Of a DNA stretch of 59,723 nucleotides, positions 7,643-16,572 are shown piece after piece (the first letter of the stretch is position 1; every line of letters starts with the position of its first letter). The notes below the pieces were generated by a model, which saw only the letters and a list, made by a program, of their open reading frames with translations, made no database searches and was not told the DNA's origin. Made by a program: the position numbers and the translations under genes. Origin of the DNA: an uncultured Peptoniphilus sp. (lineage in GTDB: Bacteria; Bacillota; Clostridia; Tissierellales; Peptoniphilaceae); contig NZ_CAMQAY010000006.1 of NCBI RefSeq assembly GCF_946998875.1, positions 1-59,723 on the forward strand, given 5' to 3'.

Positions 7643-8860
7643 TTATTTTTTTATTAACTCAGCAGATGCTGTGCCTTCTACTGATTCCTTAGTTATTTTT
7701 ACTGCCTTGATGTCATCTCTTGAAGGAATTTCGTACATGACATTCATAATGGTGTTTTCGATAACTCCTCTTAATCCTCTAGCTCCTGCCTTCTTTTCTA
7801 TTGCCTTCTTTGCAATATAATTTAGGGCTTCGTCGTCAAAAATTAATTCAACATCGTCAAACTTTAATAGCTCCTTGTATTGTTTTACAAGGGCATTCTT
7901 TGGCTTAGTCAAAATTTCTACTAGAGCATCTTCGTCTAATTCTTCAAGAGTTATAGTTACAGGAAGCCTGCCTATGAGTTCTGGTATAAGTCCAAACTTT
8001 AATAAGTCTTCAGTTTCAACTTTTTTAAGAATATTTTCTCTATTGGCCTTCTTGTCAATAATCTCAGACCCAAATCCCATAGAGGACTTGGCAGTTCTAT
8101 TTTCAATAATTTTGTCAATTCCGTCAAAGGCACCACCAACAATGAATAAAATATTTGTGGTGTCAACTTGAATAAATTCTTGAGAAGGATGCTTTCTGCC
8201 ACCTTGTGGCGGAACATTGGCAACAGTGCCTTCAATTATTTTTAAAAGTGCTTGTTGCACACCTTCTCCACTTACATCTCTTGTGATAGATACATTTTCA
8301 GATTTTCTGGCAATTTTATCTATCTCGTCAATGTAAATTATTCCCTTTTCTGCCCTTTCAATGTCGTAGTCAGCATTTTGAATTAATTTCAAAATAATAT
8401 TTTCAACATCTTCGCCAACATAACCAGCCTCAGTTAAAGTTGTGGCATCGGCAATGGCAAAGGGAACATTTAATAGTCTTGCAAGAGTTTGTGCAAGTAA
8501 AGTTTTGCCTGAACCTGTAGGTCCAATCATTAAGATGTTGGACTTTTGAAGTTCAATATCTGGGTCAATTTTTTTGGAAGATGAAATTCTCTTGTAATGG
8601 TTATATACAGCAACTGCAAGGGCCCTTTTGGCATCCTCTTGCTTTACCACATATTGGTCCAAAATCTCTTTGATTTCAGCAGGTTTTTTTAAGTCAAAAT
8701 CCTTATTTATCTCACGGGGAATTTCTTCTTCTAAAATTGCGTGACATCTCTCGATGCACTCGTCACAAATATTTACATTAGGTCCGGCGATTAATCTATT
8801 CACTTGGTTTTGCGTTTTGCCACAGAATGAACATCTCAAAATTTCATCTGTATTTGACAT
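7643..8860 (-). CDS. clpX: ATP-dependent Clp protease ATP-binding subunit ClpX
   Basis: AAA+ unfoldase that recognises tagged proteins and feeds them to ClpP. 405 residues. The N-terminal zinc-binding domain has Cys10, Cys13, Cys32 and Cys35. Walker A is GPTGSGKT (113-120) and Walker B is IIYIDEIDKIA. The ISRDVSGEGVQQALLKIIEGT stretch here reads TRDVSGEGVQQALLKI, as in the family, and the C-terminal small domain contains GARGLRGVIE. It lies eight bases after clpP, so the two are co-transcribed. Confidence 0.98.
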   Translation of the reverse strand: MSNTDEILRCSFCGKTQNQVNRLIAGPNVNICDECIERCHAILEEEIPREINKDFDLKKPAEIKEILDQYVVKQEDAKRALAVAVYNHYKRISSSKKIDPDIELQKSNILMIGPTGSGKTLLAQTLARLLNVPFAIADATTLTEAGYVGEDVENIILKLIQNADYDIERAEKGIIYIDEIDKIARKSENVSITRDVSGEGVQQALLKIIEGTVANVPPQGGRKHPSQEFIQVDTTNILFIVGGAFDGIDKIIENRTAKSSMGFGSEIIDKKANRENILKKVETEDLLKFGLIPELIGRLPVTITLEELDEDALVEILTKPKNALVKQYKELLKFDDVELIFDDEALNYIAKKAIEKKAGARGLRGVIENTIMNVMYEIPSRDDIKAVKITKESVEGTASAELIKK

Positions 8861-8868
8861 ATCTCACC

Positions 8869-9453
8869 TCAAACCCTTTTTTCTATAACTTTATCTATTA
8901 AACCATATTTTTTTGCTTCTTCAGATGATAGCCAATAATCTCTATCTGTATCTCTTTCGATTTTTTCAAGATCTTGACCAGTTCTTTCAGCCAAAATTTC
9001 ATTTAATTTGTGTCTAATTTTTAAAATCTTTTCTGCATTGATTTGAATGTCACTTGCTTGACCTTGTGCACCACCAGAAGGTTGGTGAATCATAATGTCA
9101 GAATTTGGAAGGGCAAATCTCTTTCCCTTAGCTCCAGAGGCAAGCAAAAATGCTCCCATAGATGCAGCCATTCCAATACAAATTGTAGAAACATCTGGCT
9201 TAATATAATTCATAGTGTCGTAAATGGCAAAGCCTGCAGACACAGAACCACCAGGTGAATTTATATAAAGTTGAATGTCCTTATTTGGATCTTCAGATTC
9301 TAAAAATAAAAGTTGAGCAACGATTAAGTCTGCCATGACATCATCAACTTCGCCACTTGCAAAAATAATTCTATCCTTTAAAAGTCTTGAATAAATGTCA
9401 TAGGACCTTTCGCCCCTATTAGTTTGTTCTACTACCATTGGCACTAATGCCAT
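8869..9453 (-). CDS. clpP: ATP-dependent Clp protease proteolytic subunit ClpP
   Basis: Serine protease that forms the tetradecameric chamber used by ClpX. 194 residues, the normal length. The catalytic serine is Ser98 in GMAASMG, the histidine is His123 in MIHQPSGG, and the aspartate lies in the ERDTDRDYWLS segment. The start is an ATG with GAGG upstream. It follows tig by about 17 bases. No CtsR box is seen before tig or clpP, unlike the hsp20 gene in this window. Confidence 0.98.
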   Translation of the reverse strand: MALVPMVVEQTNRGERSYDIYSRLLKDRIIFASGEVDDVMADLIVAQLLFLESEDPNKDIQLYINSPGGSVSAGFAIYDTMNYIKPDVSTICIGMAASMGAFLLASGAKGKRFALPNSDIMIHQPSGGAQGQASDIQINAEKILKIRHKLNEILAERTGQDLEKIERDTDRDYWLSSEEAKKYGLIDKVIEKRV

Positions 9454-9470
9454 TTAATCACATCCTCTGA

Positions 9471-10835
9471 TTATTTATCTTCTTCTTTATCTTTTTTTAC
9501 TTCTTCTTTAATTTCTTCTTCAGTAGTTTCCTTTGGCTCAACAAATTTTGCCTTTTCAACAAGAGTGTCAATTGCCTTTCTCTTTTCAAGGTCGTCTCTT
9601 ACAACTTCCTTGTTTTGATTTAACATGTAGTCTCTCATCTTTTCCATGTGTTCTTTGTCGTCCTTGAAGTATTCTTCAACTACTTTATTTACTTCTTCTT
9701 CGATTTCTTCGTCAGTGATTTCAATTGCTAAATCTTTTACAAGAGCTTCTAGGGCAAGGTCATTTTTAACAGTCTTTTCTGCTTCAGGTCTCATAGTTTT
9801 TTTGAAATCGTCAAGACTTTGACCAATCATCTTGATGTAATCTTCAAAGCTAATGCCTTGAGCTCTAAGACTTTGGTCGTAATTTCTAATCATGTCGTCG
9901 ATTTGAGCGTTGATCATGGCTTCAGGGATTTCAACATCTACCATTTCACCGATTTTATCAATGGCTCTTCTTTGTTTTTCCATTTCAGAAGTTGTCTTGA
10001 ATTCTTCTTCCTTTTTCTTTCTGATGTCAGCCTTAAATTCATCAAGTGTGTCAAATTCAGAAATATCTTTTACAAATTCGTCGTCAAGTTCTGGAAGTTC
10101 TTCATAAGAAATGCTATTTAATTTAATTTCAAATTTTGCATCTTTTCCTGCAAGATCTTTTTGGTGATAATCTTCTGGGAATTTAACAGTGATGTCAAAT
10201 TCTTCGCCAAGATTGTGACCAATTAATTGTTCTTCAAAGCCTGGGATAAATGTGTTGGAGCCAATTTTAAGGTCTTGGCTTTCAGCTTCTCCACCTTCAA
10301 AATATTTTCCATCAACAGAACCCTTAAAGTCGATGTTTACAGTGTCGCCATCTTCTACAGCTCTATCGTCAACATTAATAATTCTTGCATTCATAGCTCT
10401 TTCGTTTTCAACTTCAGAATCAATAAGTTCGTCAGTTACTTCAAGAGTTGGATCTTCAATTTCAATTCCTTCGTAGTTTTTAAGTTCAACTTCAGGTTTA
10501 ACATCAACAGATACCTTAACAATAACATCTTTGTCGTCTTTGATGCTTTCTTCGTCAATGTCGATGTTAGGTTGGTCAACTACTTTTAAATCTAATTCCT
10601 TAATAGCTTTTTCATATTCAGCTGGAAGAAGTTCGTTAATAGCATCTTCAAAGAATACATCTTTGCCATACATATTTTCGATCATCTTTCTAGGAACATG
10701 ACCCTTTCTAAATCCAGGTAGTTGGAATTGCTTTTTGTTTTTCTTGTACACTTCTGTCTCAGCATTATTTATATCTTCTCTTTTTAAAACAATGTCAAAA
10801 AAGACAGTGTTGTTTTCTTTCTTTTTAATTTCCAT
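9471..10835 (-). CDS. tig: trigger factor
   Basis: Ribosome-bound chaperone and prolyl isomerase that meets nascent chains. 454 residues. The N-terminal ribosome-binding domain contains the loop GFRKGHVPR (signature GFRxGxxP). The central FKBP-type domain runs through DGDTVNIDFKGSVDG and IPGFEEQLIGHNLGEE, and the C-terminal helical substrate cradle follows. The tail is unusually rich in Glu and Lys (KETTEEEIKEEVKKDKEEDK). It is the first gene of the leftward tig-clpP-clpX-(lon-engB) block and has its own promoter. Confidence 0.97.
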   Translation of the reverse strand: MEIKKKENNTVFFDIVLKREDINNAETEVYKKNKKQFQLPGFRKGHVPRKMIENMYGKDVFFEDAINELLPAEYEKAIKELDLKVVDQPNIDIDEESIKDDKDVIVKVSVDVKPEVELKNYEGIEIEDPTLEVTDELIDSEVENERAMNARIINVDDRAVEDGDTVNIDFKGSVDGKYFEGGEAESQDLKIGSNTFIPGFEEQLIGHNLGEEFDITVKFPEDYHQKDLAGKDAKFEIKLNSISYEELPELDDEFVKDISEFDTLDEFKADIRKKKEEEFKTTSEMEKQRRAIDKIGEMVDVEIPEAMINAQIDDMIRNYDQSLRAQGISFEDYIKMIGQSLDDFKKTMRPEAEKTVKNDLALEALVKDLAIEITDEEIEEEVNKVVEEYFKDDKEHMEKMRDYMLNQNKEVVRDDLEKRKAIDTLVEKAKFVEPKETTEEEIKEEVKKDKEEDK

Positions 10836-10877
10836 TTTAATAGCCTCCTCGCTCTATGGCGTTTTTTACATCTCTAC

Positions 10878-10886
10878 ATTATAACA
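10878..10886 (-). promoter_or_regulatory. extended -10 promoter of tig
   Basis: On the minus strand TGT precedes TATAAT, an extended -10 element; the -35 is poor. It lies about 45 bases before the tig start codon. Confidence 0.55.
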
Positions 10887-10906
10887 TAAGTTATTTTAAA
10901 AATATA

Positions 10907-11128
10907 TTAAATCCCTCTGTCCTTTAGGATTTTAGAGAGAATTTCCATCTCTTCGTCATTAAGTGTGACACCCTTTGACATTTTTTCGTGGTTTTGGTCC
11001 CACTCTCTCAAGTCGTACTTAGCTGGTCTGCCGTTAAAAGAAACCTTGTTAAGCTCCTTAGTCCAGCCCTTGGCACTTTCAGATAAAACTCCCAAGTGCT
11101 CTGTAATTTCAAATTTAAAATCGCTCAT
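10907..11128 (-). CDS. YdbC/PC4-type single-stranded DNA-binding protein
   Basis: 73-residue cytoplasmic protein of the PC4/YdbC fold. The sequence FKFEITEHLGVLSES, then GWTKELNKVSFNGRPAKYDLREWDQ, then MSKGVTLNDEEM matches the bacterial YdbC family closely. Relatives bind single-stranded nucleic acid as dimers, but the cellular role is not settled. It starts one base after the proS stop codon, so it is translationally coupled to proS. Confidence 0.85.
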   Translation of the reverse strand: MSDFKFEITEHLGVLSESAKGWTKELNKVSFNGRPAKYDLREWDQNHEKMSKGVTLNDEEMEILSKILKDRGI

Positions 11129-11129
11129 A

Positions 11130-12833
11130 CTATCTAACCTTTTCTACTTCATTTAAAACATTTTTTACTGCATATTCAGAAGAAATTTCAGAATTTTCCA
11201 TTTCTCTTCTTGTTGAATACTCAACTAAGCCTTCAGAAGACTTCTTGCCGCAAGTTATTCTTAGTGGAATACCAATTAAGTCTCTGTCCTTAAACTTAAC
11301 TCCAGCTCTTTCCTTTCTGTCATCAAGAAGAACTTCGATACCCTTAGCCTTTAAGTCTTCGTAAATCTTTTCTCCAAGCTTAACTTGATCTTCATCCTTA
11401 ACATTTACTATTGTAACAATTGCTTCATATGGTGCCACAGCCATTGGCCAGATTATTCCATTGTCATCGTGGTTTTGTTCTATTATTGCCGTTACAGATC
11501 TTGTTACACCAACGCCGTAAGAGCCCATGTAAAAGTAATTTGCCTTGCCATTTTCGTCAAGATAAGTTGCATTTAAAGCTTCTGAATATTTTGTACCCAA
11601 TTTAAAAATATTTCCCACTTCAATACCTCTGGCGAATTTATATTCTTCGTCAGTTCCAGGAACCTTGTCACCTTCAGCAACAAGAAGAAGGTCATCTACA
11701 ACTTCACCCTCAAAGTCTCTTCCATAATTTGCATTGATGTAGTGGTATTCATCAAGGTTGGCTCCAACAATAAGGTTATCCATTTCAGTTACCCTCTTGT
11801 CGAAGATCATTCTAACATCAAGTCCAATAGGTCCAGTGTAGCCTTTTTTAGTCTTAATAGCCTCAATGTCAGCTTCTTCCATCATTCTTATGTCGTGTTC
11901 AGCAACTCCAGTGTAGGATACAAGCTTTGCCATATTTAATTCTCTGTCGCCAGGAATAAATACTAAAACTGGTTCATCTCCTAGCATTAAGTCAATTGCC
12001 TTGGCACACTTCTTTGGGTCAACTTTTAAAAATTTAGAAACTTCTTCGATGGTGCTTGCATTAGGTGTGTGGACTTTTTCTAAGTCTTTTTTGTCTTCTC
12101 TTTCTGGAAGAAGGTATTCAACAGGAGCCTTTTCTTCAGTTGCTCCAAATTTTCCAGATTCAGCATAAACAATTACACCTTCGCCAGTTTCAGATAGGGC
12201 AATAAATTCGTGGGAGCCAGTGCCACCCATGGCGCCGTTATCCCCTTCAACGATTTTATAATCAAGCTCTAACCTGTCAAAAATTCTTTCATAAGCTTCA
12301 TACATATTCATGTAAGCCTCGTGAAGTGTTTCTGGTGAAGTGTCAAAGGTATAGGCATCCTTCATGGAAAATTCTCTTGCCCTATTTATTCCAAATCTCG
12401 GTCTCTTTTCGTCTCTGTACTTTGTTTGAATTTGATATAAATTTAGGGGAAGGTCCTTGTAAGACTTAACTTCATCTCTAATAAGAGTGGTAAAATATTC
12501 TTCCGCAGTTGGTCCAAGGCAGAACTCCCTGTCATTTCTGTCCTTTAACTTAAACATTTCAGGACCAAACTTTTCCCATCTACCAGACTCTTTCCAGATT
12601 TCAGCAGGTTGAATAGCTGACATCAAAATTTCCATTGAGCCAGCTCTATCCATCTCTTCACGAACTATATTTTCAATTTTTCGAATAGATCTATAGCCAA
12701 GTGGCAAATATGTATAGATACCACTAGCAGATTTTCTAATCATACCAGCTCTTAGGAGAAACTTGTGTGATGCTATCTCTGCATCTTGTGGATCCTCCCT
12801 AAGAGTAGGCATATAAAGTTTTGATAATCTCAT
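11130..12833 (-). CDS. proS: prolyl-tRNA synthetase (bacterial type, with editing insertion)
   Basis: Charges tRNA-Pro. 567 residues, the length of the ProS form carrying the INS editing domain. Class II motif 2 is KYRDEKRPRFGINRAREF and motif 3 is GSYGVGVTRSV; the N-terminus MRLSKLYMPTLREDPQDAE is typical. The INS domain covers about 225-400. The C-terminal anticodon-binding domain contains VLLDDRKERAGVKFKDRDLIG. There is no T-box leader; the upstream region is short and holds a plain promoter. ydbC follows directly. Confidence 0.97.
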   Translation of the reverse strand: MRLSKLYMPTLREDPQDAEIASHKFLLRAGMIRKSASGIYTYLPLGYRSIRKIENIVREEMDRAGSMEILMSAIQPAEIWKESGRWEKFGPEMFKLKDRNDREFCLGPTAEEYFTTLIRDEVKSYKDLPLNLYQIQTKYRDEKRPRFGINRAREFSMKDAYTFDTSPETLHEAYMNMYEAYERIFDRLELDYKIVEGDNGAMGGTGSHEFIALSETGEGVIVYAESGKFGATEEKAPVEYLLPEREDKKDLEKVHTPNASTIEEVSKFLKVDPKKCAKAIDLMLGDEPVLVFIPGDRELNMAKLVSYTGVAEHDIRMMEEADIEAIKTKKGYTGPIGLDVRMIFDKRVTEMDNLIVGANLDEYHYINANYGRDFEGEVVDDLLLVAEGDKVPGTDEEYKFARGIEVGNIFKLGTKYSEALNATYLDENGKANYFYMGSYGVGVTRSVTAIIEQNHDDNGIIWPMAVAPYEAIVTIVNVKDEDQVKLGEKIYEDLKAKGIEVLLDDRKERAGVKFKDRDLIGIPLRITCGKKSSEGLVEYSTRREMENSEISSEYAVKNVLNEVEKVR

Positions 12834-12853
12834 ATTACCTCCATAATAAAAGT

Positions 12854-12882
12854 ATTATAATAAATAAAATAAATTTCCACAA
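12854..12882 (-). promoter_or_regulatory. sigma-A promoter of proS-ydbC
   Basis: TTGTGG (12877-12882), 17-nt spacer, TATAAT (12854-12859) on the minus strand, just before the GGAGG of proS. Confidence 0.6.
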
Positions 12883-13072
12883 GTTTTATGAAAAAATCTC
12901 GTGGCACGCTATTTTTATTATACTATAAAGCTTGTAATACTTCACATTTTTGTGGAAAATTTTTAGATTTTTAAGGCTTAAATAAATTATTTTGCAAAAG
13001 TCACAAAAATTTTTCCCATTTTAATGTATAATAGATAATTGTTTCATAAAAAATAAATAGGAGGACATTATA

Positions 13073-14062
13073 ATGAAGAAAAAAGATATAAGTGGAATTT
13101 TATTTTCAGCACTCATTGCAGCTTGCGCCTATTTTTTAGGCAAAAAATTTCCTGTAATTGGTGGACCAGTTTTTGGAATTTTATTTGGAATCATCTTAAA
13201 TAATTTCAATAGACCAGAGTCTCTTGAAGCTGGCATAAAATTCACATCAAAAAAAGTTTTGCAACTTGCCGTAGTTCTCTTGGGCTTTGGACTAAACCTA
13301 GGAGAGATTATAGTTGTTGGTAAGTCATCTCTACTAATTATTCTCTCAACAATTTCCACTGCACTTATAATTGCCTTTGCAGCAGCAAAAGTTTTAAATA
13401 TTGATTCTGACATTGCCACCCTAGTTGGCGTTGGCTCATCAATTTGCGGTGGCTCTGCCATTGCTGCAACAGCACCAGTTATTAATGCCAAGGACGAAGA
13501 CATTGCCACATCAATTTCTGTAATATTTTTATTTAACATAATTGCAGCACTAATCTTCCCAACTCTTGGCGTTAAGCTTGGCATGACTCACACAGGCTTT
13601 GGCATGTGGGCAGGCACAGCCATTAACGACACATCATCTGTTGTGGCAGCATCAGGCACTTGGTCAACAATGTTTAATGACGACACAGCCCTTAACTACG
13701 GAACAATTGTAAAACTAACGAGAACTCTTGCAATAATTCCAATTACCCTTGTGCTTGGAATAATAAAATCAAAGGACAGCAAGGAAAAAGTAAATCCACT
13801 AAAGGCTTTCCCAACATTTATTTTATTTTTCCTACTTGCATCAATAGTAACAACACTTTTGCCCCTTCCAGAAACTTTCTTGTCAAGCATGAAATTTTTG
13901 TCAAAATTTTTCATCATTATGGCAATGTCAGCAATTGGACTTAACACAGACATAAAAAAATTAATTTCCCAAGGTGGCAAGGCAATCCTAGAAGGCGCCC
14001 TTTGCTGGATAGGAATAATTTGCGTCAGCCTCTTGATGCAGCACATACTTAGCATTTGGTAA
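13073..14062 (+). CDS. YeiH family putative sulfate/anion exporter
   Basis: Integral membrane protein of 329 residues with about ten hydrophobic segments, of the YeiH/UPF0324 family. Typical stretches are VLLGFGLNLGEI, VGVGSSICGGSAIAATAPVI, TGFGMWAGTAINDTSSVVAA and the late MSAIGLNTDIKKL. Some relatives are linked to sulfite or taurine metabolism, but substrates are mostly unproven. The start has AGGAGG, and a TATAAT lies about 45 bases upstream. It is monocistronic with a strong terminator. Confidence 0.88.
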   Translation: MKKKDISGILFSALIAACAYFLGKKFPVIGGPVFGILFGIILNNFNRPESLEAGIKFTSKKVLQLAVVLLGFGLNLGEIIVVGKSSLLIILSTISTALIIAFAAAKVLNIDSDIATLVGVGSSICGGSAIAATAPVINAKDEDIATSISVIFLFNIIAALIFPTLGVKLGMTHTGFGMWAGTAINDTSSVVAASGTWSTMFNDDTALNYGTIVKLTRTLAIIPITLVLGIIKSKDSKEKVNPLKAFPTFILFFLLASIVTTLLPLPETFLSSMKFLSKFFIIMAMSAIGLNTDIKKLISQGGKAILEGALCWIGIICVSLLMQHILSIW

Positions 14063-14084
14063 AATAAAAAATTTATAAAAGAAA

Positions 14085-14127
14085 AAGAAGTTTAACTTGT
14101 AAAAGATAAGGCTAAACTTCTTTTTTT
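14085..14127 (+). terminator. terminator of yeiH-like gene
   Basis: GAAGTTTA and TAAACTTC arms around an 18-base loop, followed by seven T. Confidence 0.8.
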
Positions 14128-14151
14128 ATGGTGATTTTTATTTTTTAAGAA

Positions 14152-14176
14152 AAAATAAAAGCCCTCGCGGACTTTT
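14152..14176 (-). terminator. terminator of CNNM/CorC gene
   Basis: AAAGTCC and GGGCTTT arms (one wobble pair) around a GCGA loop, then TTTATTTTTT on the minus strand. Confidence 0.75.
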
Positions 14177-14195
14177 ACTTTTCACATTTTATATT

Positions 14196-15548
14196 TTATG
14201 AATTAAATTCTTTGTACTCTCTCTTTGCTTCTTCTTGTTCTTCTGGTATGACCTTGATGCTTGCCTTCACTATTCTCTTGTCTGCCACTGCAAGTTCTGT
14301 CAAGATGCAGCCAGAAGTCTTGACACTAAGCTTTTTCTTTTCATTTTCTTCTGGTATAAAGCCCAGCTTTTCAATTATAAGCCCAGAGATTGTCTCATGG
14401 TTTTCTGAATAAAGTGATGTGCCAAGCTCATCGTTTATGTCTTCTATATCCATAGACCCGTCAACTATATATTCGTTATCAGAAATTTTTTCTAGGGAGT
14501 GGTTTTCCTTGTCGTACTCGTCTTCAATTTCTCCTACGATTTCTTCTACTATGTCTTCCACTGTAACCATGCCTGAGAAGCCACCGTACTCGTCAATTAG
14601 TATTGCCACATAATTTTTTGAGGATTGAAGTTCCTTTAAGAGCATGTCGATTTTTTTGGTTTCAGGCACAAAGTAAGGCGACTTTATACACTTGTCCAAG
14701 TCAATGGACTCGTAATCATTTTTTGCATATTCTACGAAAAGATCCTTGATGTAAACTGTTCCCAGAATGTTGTCTGTATTTTCTCTAAAGACTGGCATCC
14801 TTGAGTAGCCCATCTTTAGAATTTCTGTAACTGTATCTGTGTTAAATTCGTCATAGTTCACCATGTAAATTGATGTCCTTGGCGTCATTATTTCGTATGC
14901 CAACTTGTCATCAAAGTCCATAATATTTACTATCATCTCTTCACCAGCTGAGTTTATTACTCCTTGCTGAGTGGAAACTTTTATATAAGATTTTAATTCT
15001 TCTTCTGAAATTTTTTCTTCAACATCTTCTGAATATTTGCCCATAATCTTTAAAACTAATGCCGTTGAGAAGGACAAAAGTTTTACAAAAGGATAAAATA
15101 TTTTTGAGGCAAAGGCAATTGCATTACTTGATTTCAGTGCAACATTTTCTGAGTTTTGAAGAGCTATTCTCTTTGGCACAAGCTCTCCAAAGACAAGGGT
15201 GATGTAAGATAATAAAAATGTCACCAAAATAAAGGACACTGTAAAGCCATAAGGTATGCCCCTCTTACTTAAGTAGACTCCAAAAACTTGTGAGATACTT
15301 GTAGCTGCAGAACCAGATGAGAAAAATCCTGCAAGAGTTATTGCAACTTGTATAGTAGATAAGAATCTCGTTTGGTCAGAGGATATAGACAGTAGCGTCT
15401 TTGCCCTCTTGTCTCCCTCTTCTGCCAATTCCTTTATTTTATTATTATTAACTGAAACCATTGCCATTTCTGCTGACGCAAAAAATGCGTTAATTCCTGT
15501 AAGTATTGCGATTAATATTAGCTTAGCCCACAAGGCGCCATCGTCCAT
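14196..15548 (-). CDS. CNNM/CorC-HlyC family membrane protein (hemolysin-like)
   Basis: About 450 residues. The N-terminal DUF21/CNNM transmembrane domain covers about 1-190 (TGINAFFASAEMAMVSVN, then LVFGELVPKRIALQN). Two CBS domains follow (MTPRTSIYMVNYDEF, and NYVAILIDEYGGFSGMVTVEDIVEEIVGEIEDEYD). The C-terminal CorC_HlyC domain starts at about residue 365 (YIVDGSMDIEDINDELGT). Relatives export or sense Mg2+ or Co2+. The first ATG (15554) is only three bases from GGAGG, so the ATG at 15548 is more likely. It is a single gene between two plus-strand genes. Confidence 0.92.
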   Translation of the reverse strand: MDDGALWAKLILIAILTGINAFFASAEMAMVSVNNNKIKELAEEGDKRAKTLLSISSDQTRFLSTIQVAITLAGFFSSGSAATSISQVFGVYLSKRGIPYGFTVSFILVTFLLSYITLVFGELVPKRIALQNSENVALKSSNAIAFASKIFYPFVKLLSFSTALVLKIMGKYSEDVEEKISEEELKSYIKVSTQQGVINSAGEEMIVNIMDFDDKLAYEIMTPRTSIYMVNYDEFNTDTVTEILKMGYSRMPVFRENTDNILGTVYIKDLFVEYAKNDYESIDLDKCIKSPYFVPETKKIDMLLKELQSSKNYVAILIDEYGGFSGMVTVEDIVEEIVGEIEDEYDKENHSLEKISDNEYIVDGSMDIEDINDELGTSLYSENHETISGLIIEKLGFIPEENEKKKLSVKTSGCILTELAVADKRIVKASIKVIPEEQEEAKREYKEFNS

Positions 15549-15657
15549 TAACATCTTCCTCCATATCTTTTTGACTAATTTAGATTAATTATATCAAAGA
15601 ATTTGTGATTATAACAGAAAAGAATGTACTTAAAGAACTTTTTATTAAAAATATTTA

Positions 15658-15666
15658 TGTTATAAT
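15658..15666 (+). promoter_or_regulatory. extended -10 promoter of DUF4230 gene
   Basis: TGT followed by TATAAT, about 20 bases before the ribosome site. The -35 is weak. Confidence 0.45.
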
Positions 15667-15688
15667 TATTTCGAGATGGAGGTGTATA

Positions 15689-16297
15689 ATGAAAAAATTT
15701 AAAAGAATAATAATTTTGGTTCTCCTACTTGCAGTGGCACTTTTAGCAACTTTCTTTGCTGGCAAAAAGGTCATGAAAGCTGAAATGGAACCAGATATCA
15801 CTGCGACTTTAATTTTTAATAAATTAGTTAGCGCCAAGGAACTTACGACACTAAAATATCACTATACAAATATGGGACAGTTTGAAAATCAAAATACTTT
15901 TTATGGCTATAAAATTCCCTTTACATCAAAAAAATTCATAGTCTCCTATGACGGACTTATAAATGCAGGTGTGGACCTTGAAAAAATGAAGGTAGAACTT
16001 CATGATAAAAGCATTGAAATAAAAATTCAACCGGCAAAAATTTTGAGTCACGAAATTTACGAGGACTCACTAAAAGTTTTTGATGAGAGAGAATCTATTT
16101 TTAATAGAATTGACATTGAGGACTACAACAACTTTTCCAAGGACCAAAAGAAGGAAGTTGAAAATAATGCCATTAAGAGAGGTCTCTTAAAGGAAGCTGA
16201 CGAAGAATCTAAAAAGGCTATAGAAGAAATTATCTTGGGCGACACTGTTTTAAGTGAATATAAAATTAAGGTCACAAGGGACGATTCTCTAAAATAA
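15689..16297 (+). CDS. DUF4230 family membrane-anchored protein
   Basis: 202-residue protein with one N-terminal membrane anchor (KRIIILVLLLAVALLATFFAG) and an extracytoplasmic domain. The order ITATLIFNKLVSAKELTTLKYHYTNMG, then IPFTSKKFIVSYDGLINAGVDLEKM, fits DUF4230, whose function is unknown. The ATG at 15689 has GGAGGTG at good spacing; the frame is open further upstream to 15605, but no ribosome site is there. It is probably monocistronic. Confidence 0.8.
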   Translation: MKKFKRIIILVLLLAVALLATFFAGKKVMKAEMEPDITATLIFNKLVSAKELTTLKYHYTNMGQFENQNTFYGYKIPFTSKKFIVSYDGLINAGVDLEKMKVELHDKSIEIKIQPAKILSHEIYEDSLKVFDERESIFNRIDIEDYNNFSKDQKKEVENNAIKRGLLKEADEESKKAIEEIILGDTVLSEYKIKVTRDDSLK

Positions 16298-16318
16298 AAA
16301 TTAATAAGGTCAAAAAAA

Positions 16319-16555
16319 GGGCATTCCTTATAGAATGTCCTCAGATTGTAGACAAACCCAGGAATATTTTCTGGGTTTGTTGCATTTTAATGTATTTGCT
16401 AAAAAAACCATTAATTTATTCAAAGTTAAATCTTTATTAGGACTCAATTTATATCGCAGTATTCCTAATTTTTTCTTTGAATTAGATGATTATATTAAAA
16501 GAGCAGGCTTTTTTGCCTGCCTTATCATCAATCTGAAGCTGTGTCACCACAGCTC
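16319..16555. other. cluster of inverted repeats downstream of hydF
   Basis: This gene-free stretch holds four hairpins. They are GGGCATTC/GAATGTCC (16319-16340, T run on the minus strand), CAAACCCAG/CTGGGTTTG (about 16353-16380), GCAGGC/GCCTGC (16504-16521) and AGCTGTG/CACAGCT (about 16537-16554). The last two and the first could act as serial terminators of the hydEGF transcript. A stop-bounded minus-strand frame of about 50 codons runs between them. It has no start or ribosome site and could be the decayed tail of a mobile element. I cannot name a family. Confidence 0.4.
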
Positions 16556-16572
16556 TTTATTATTAATTATCT

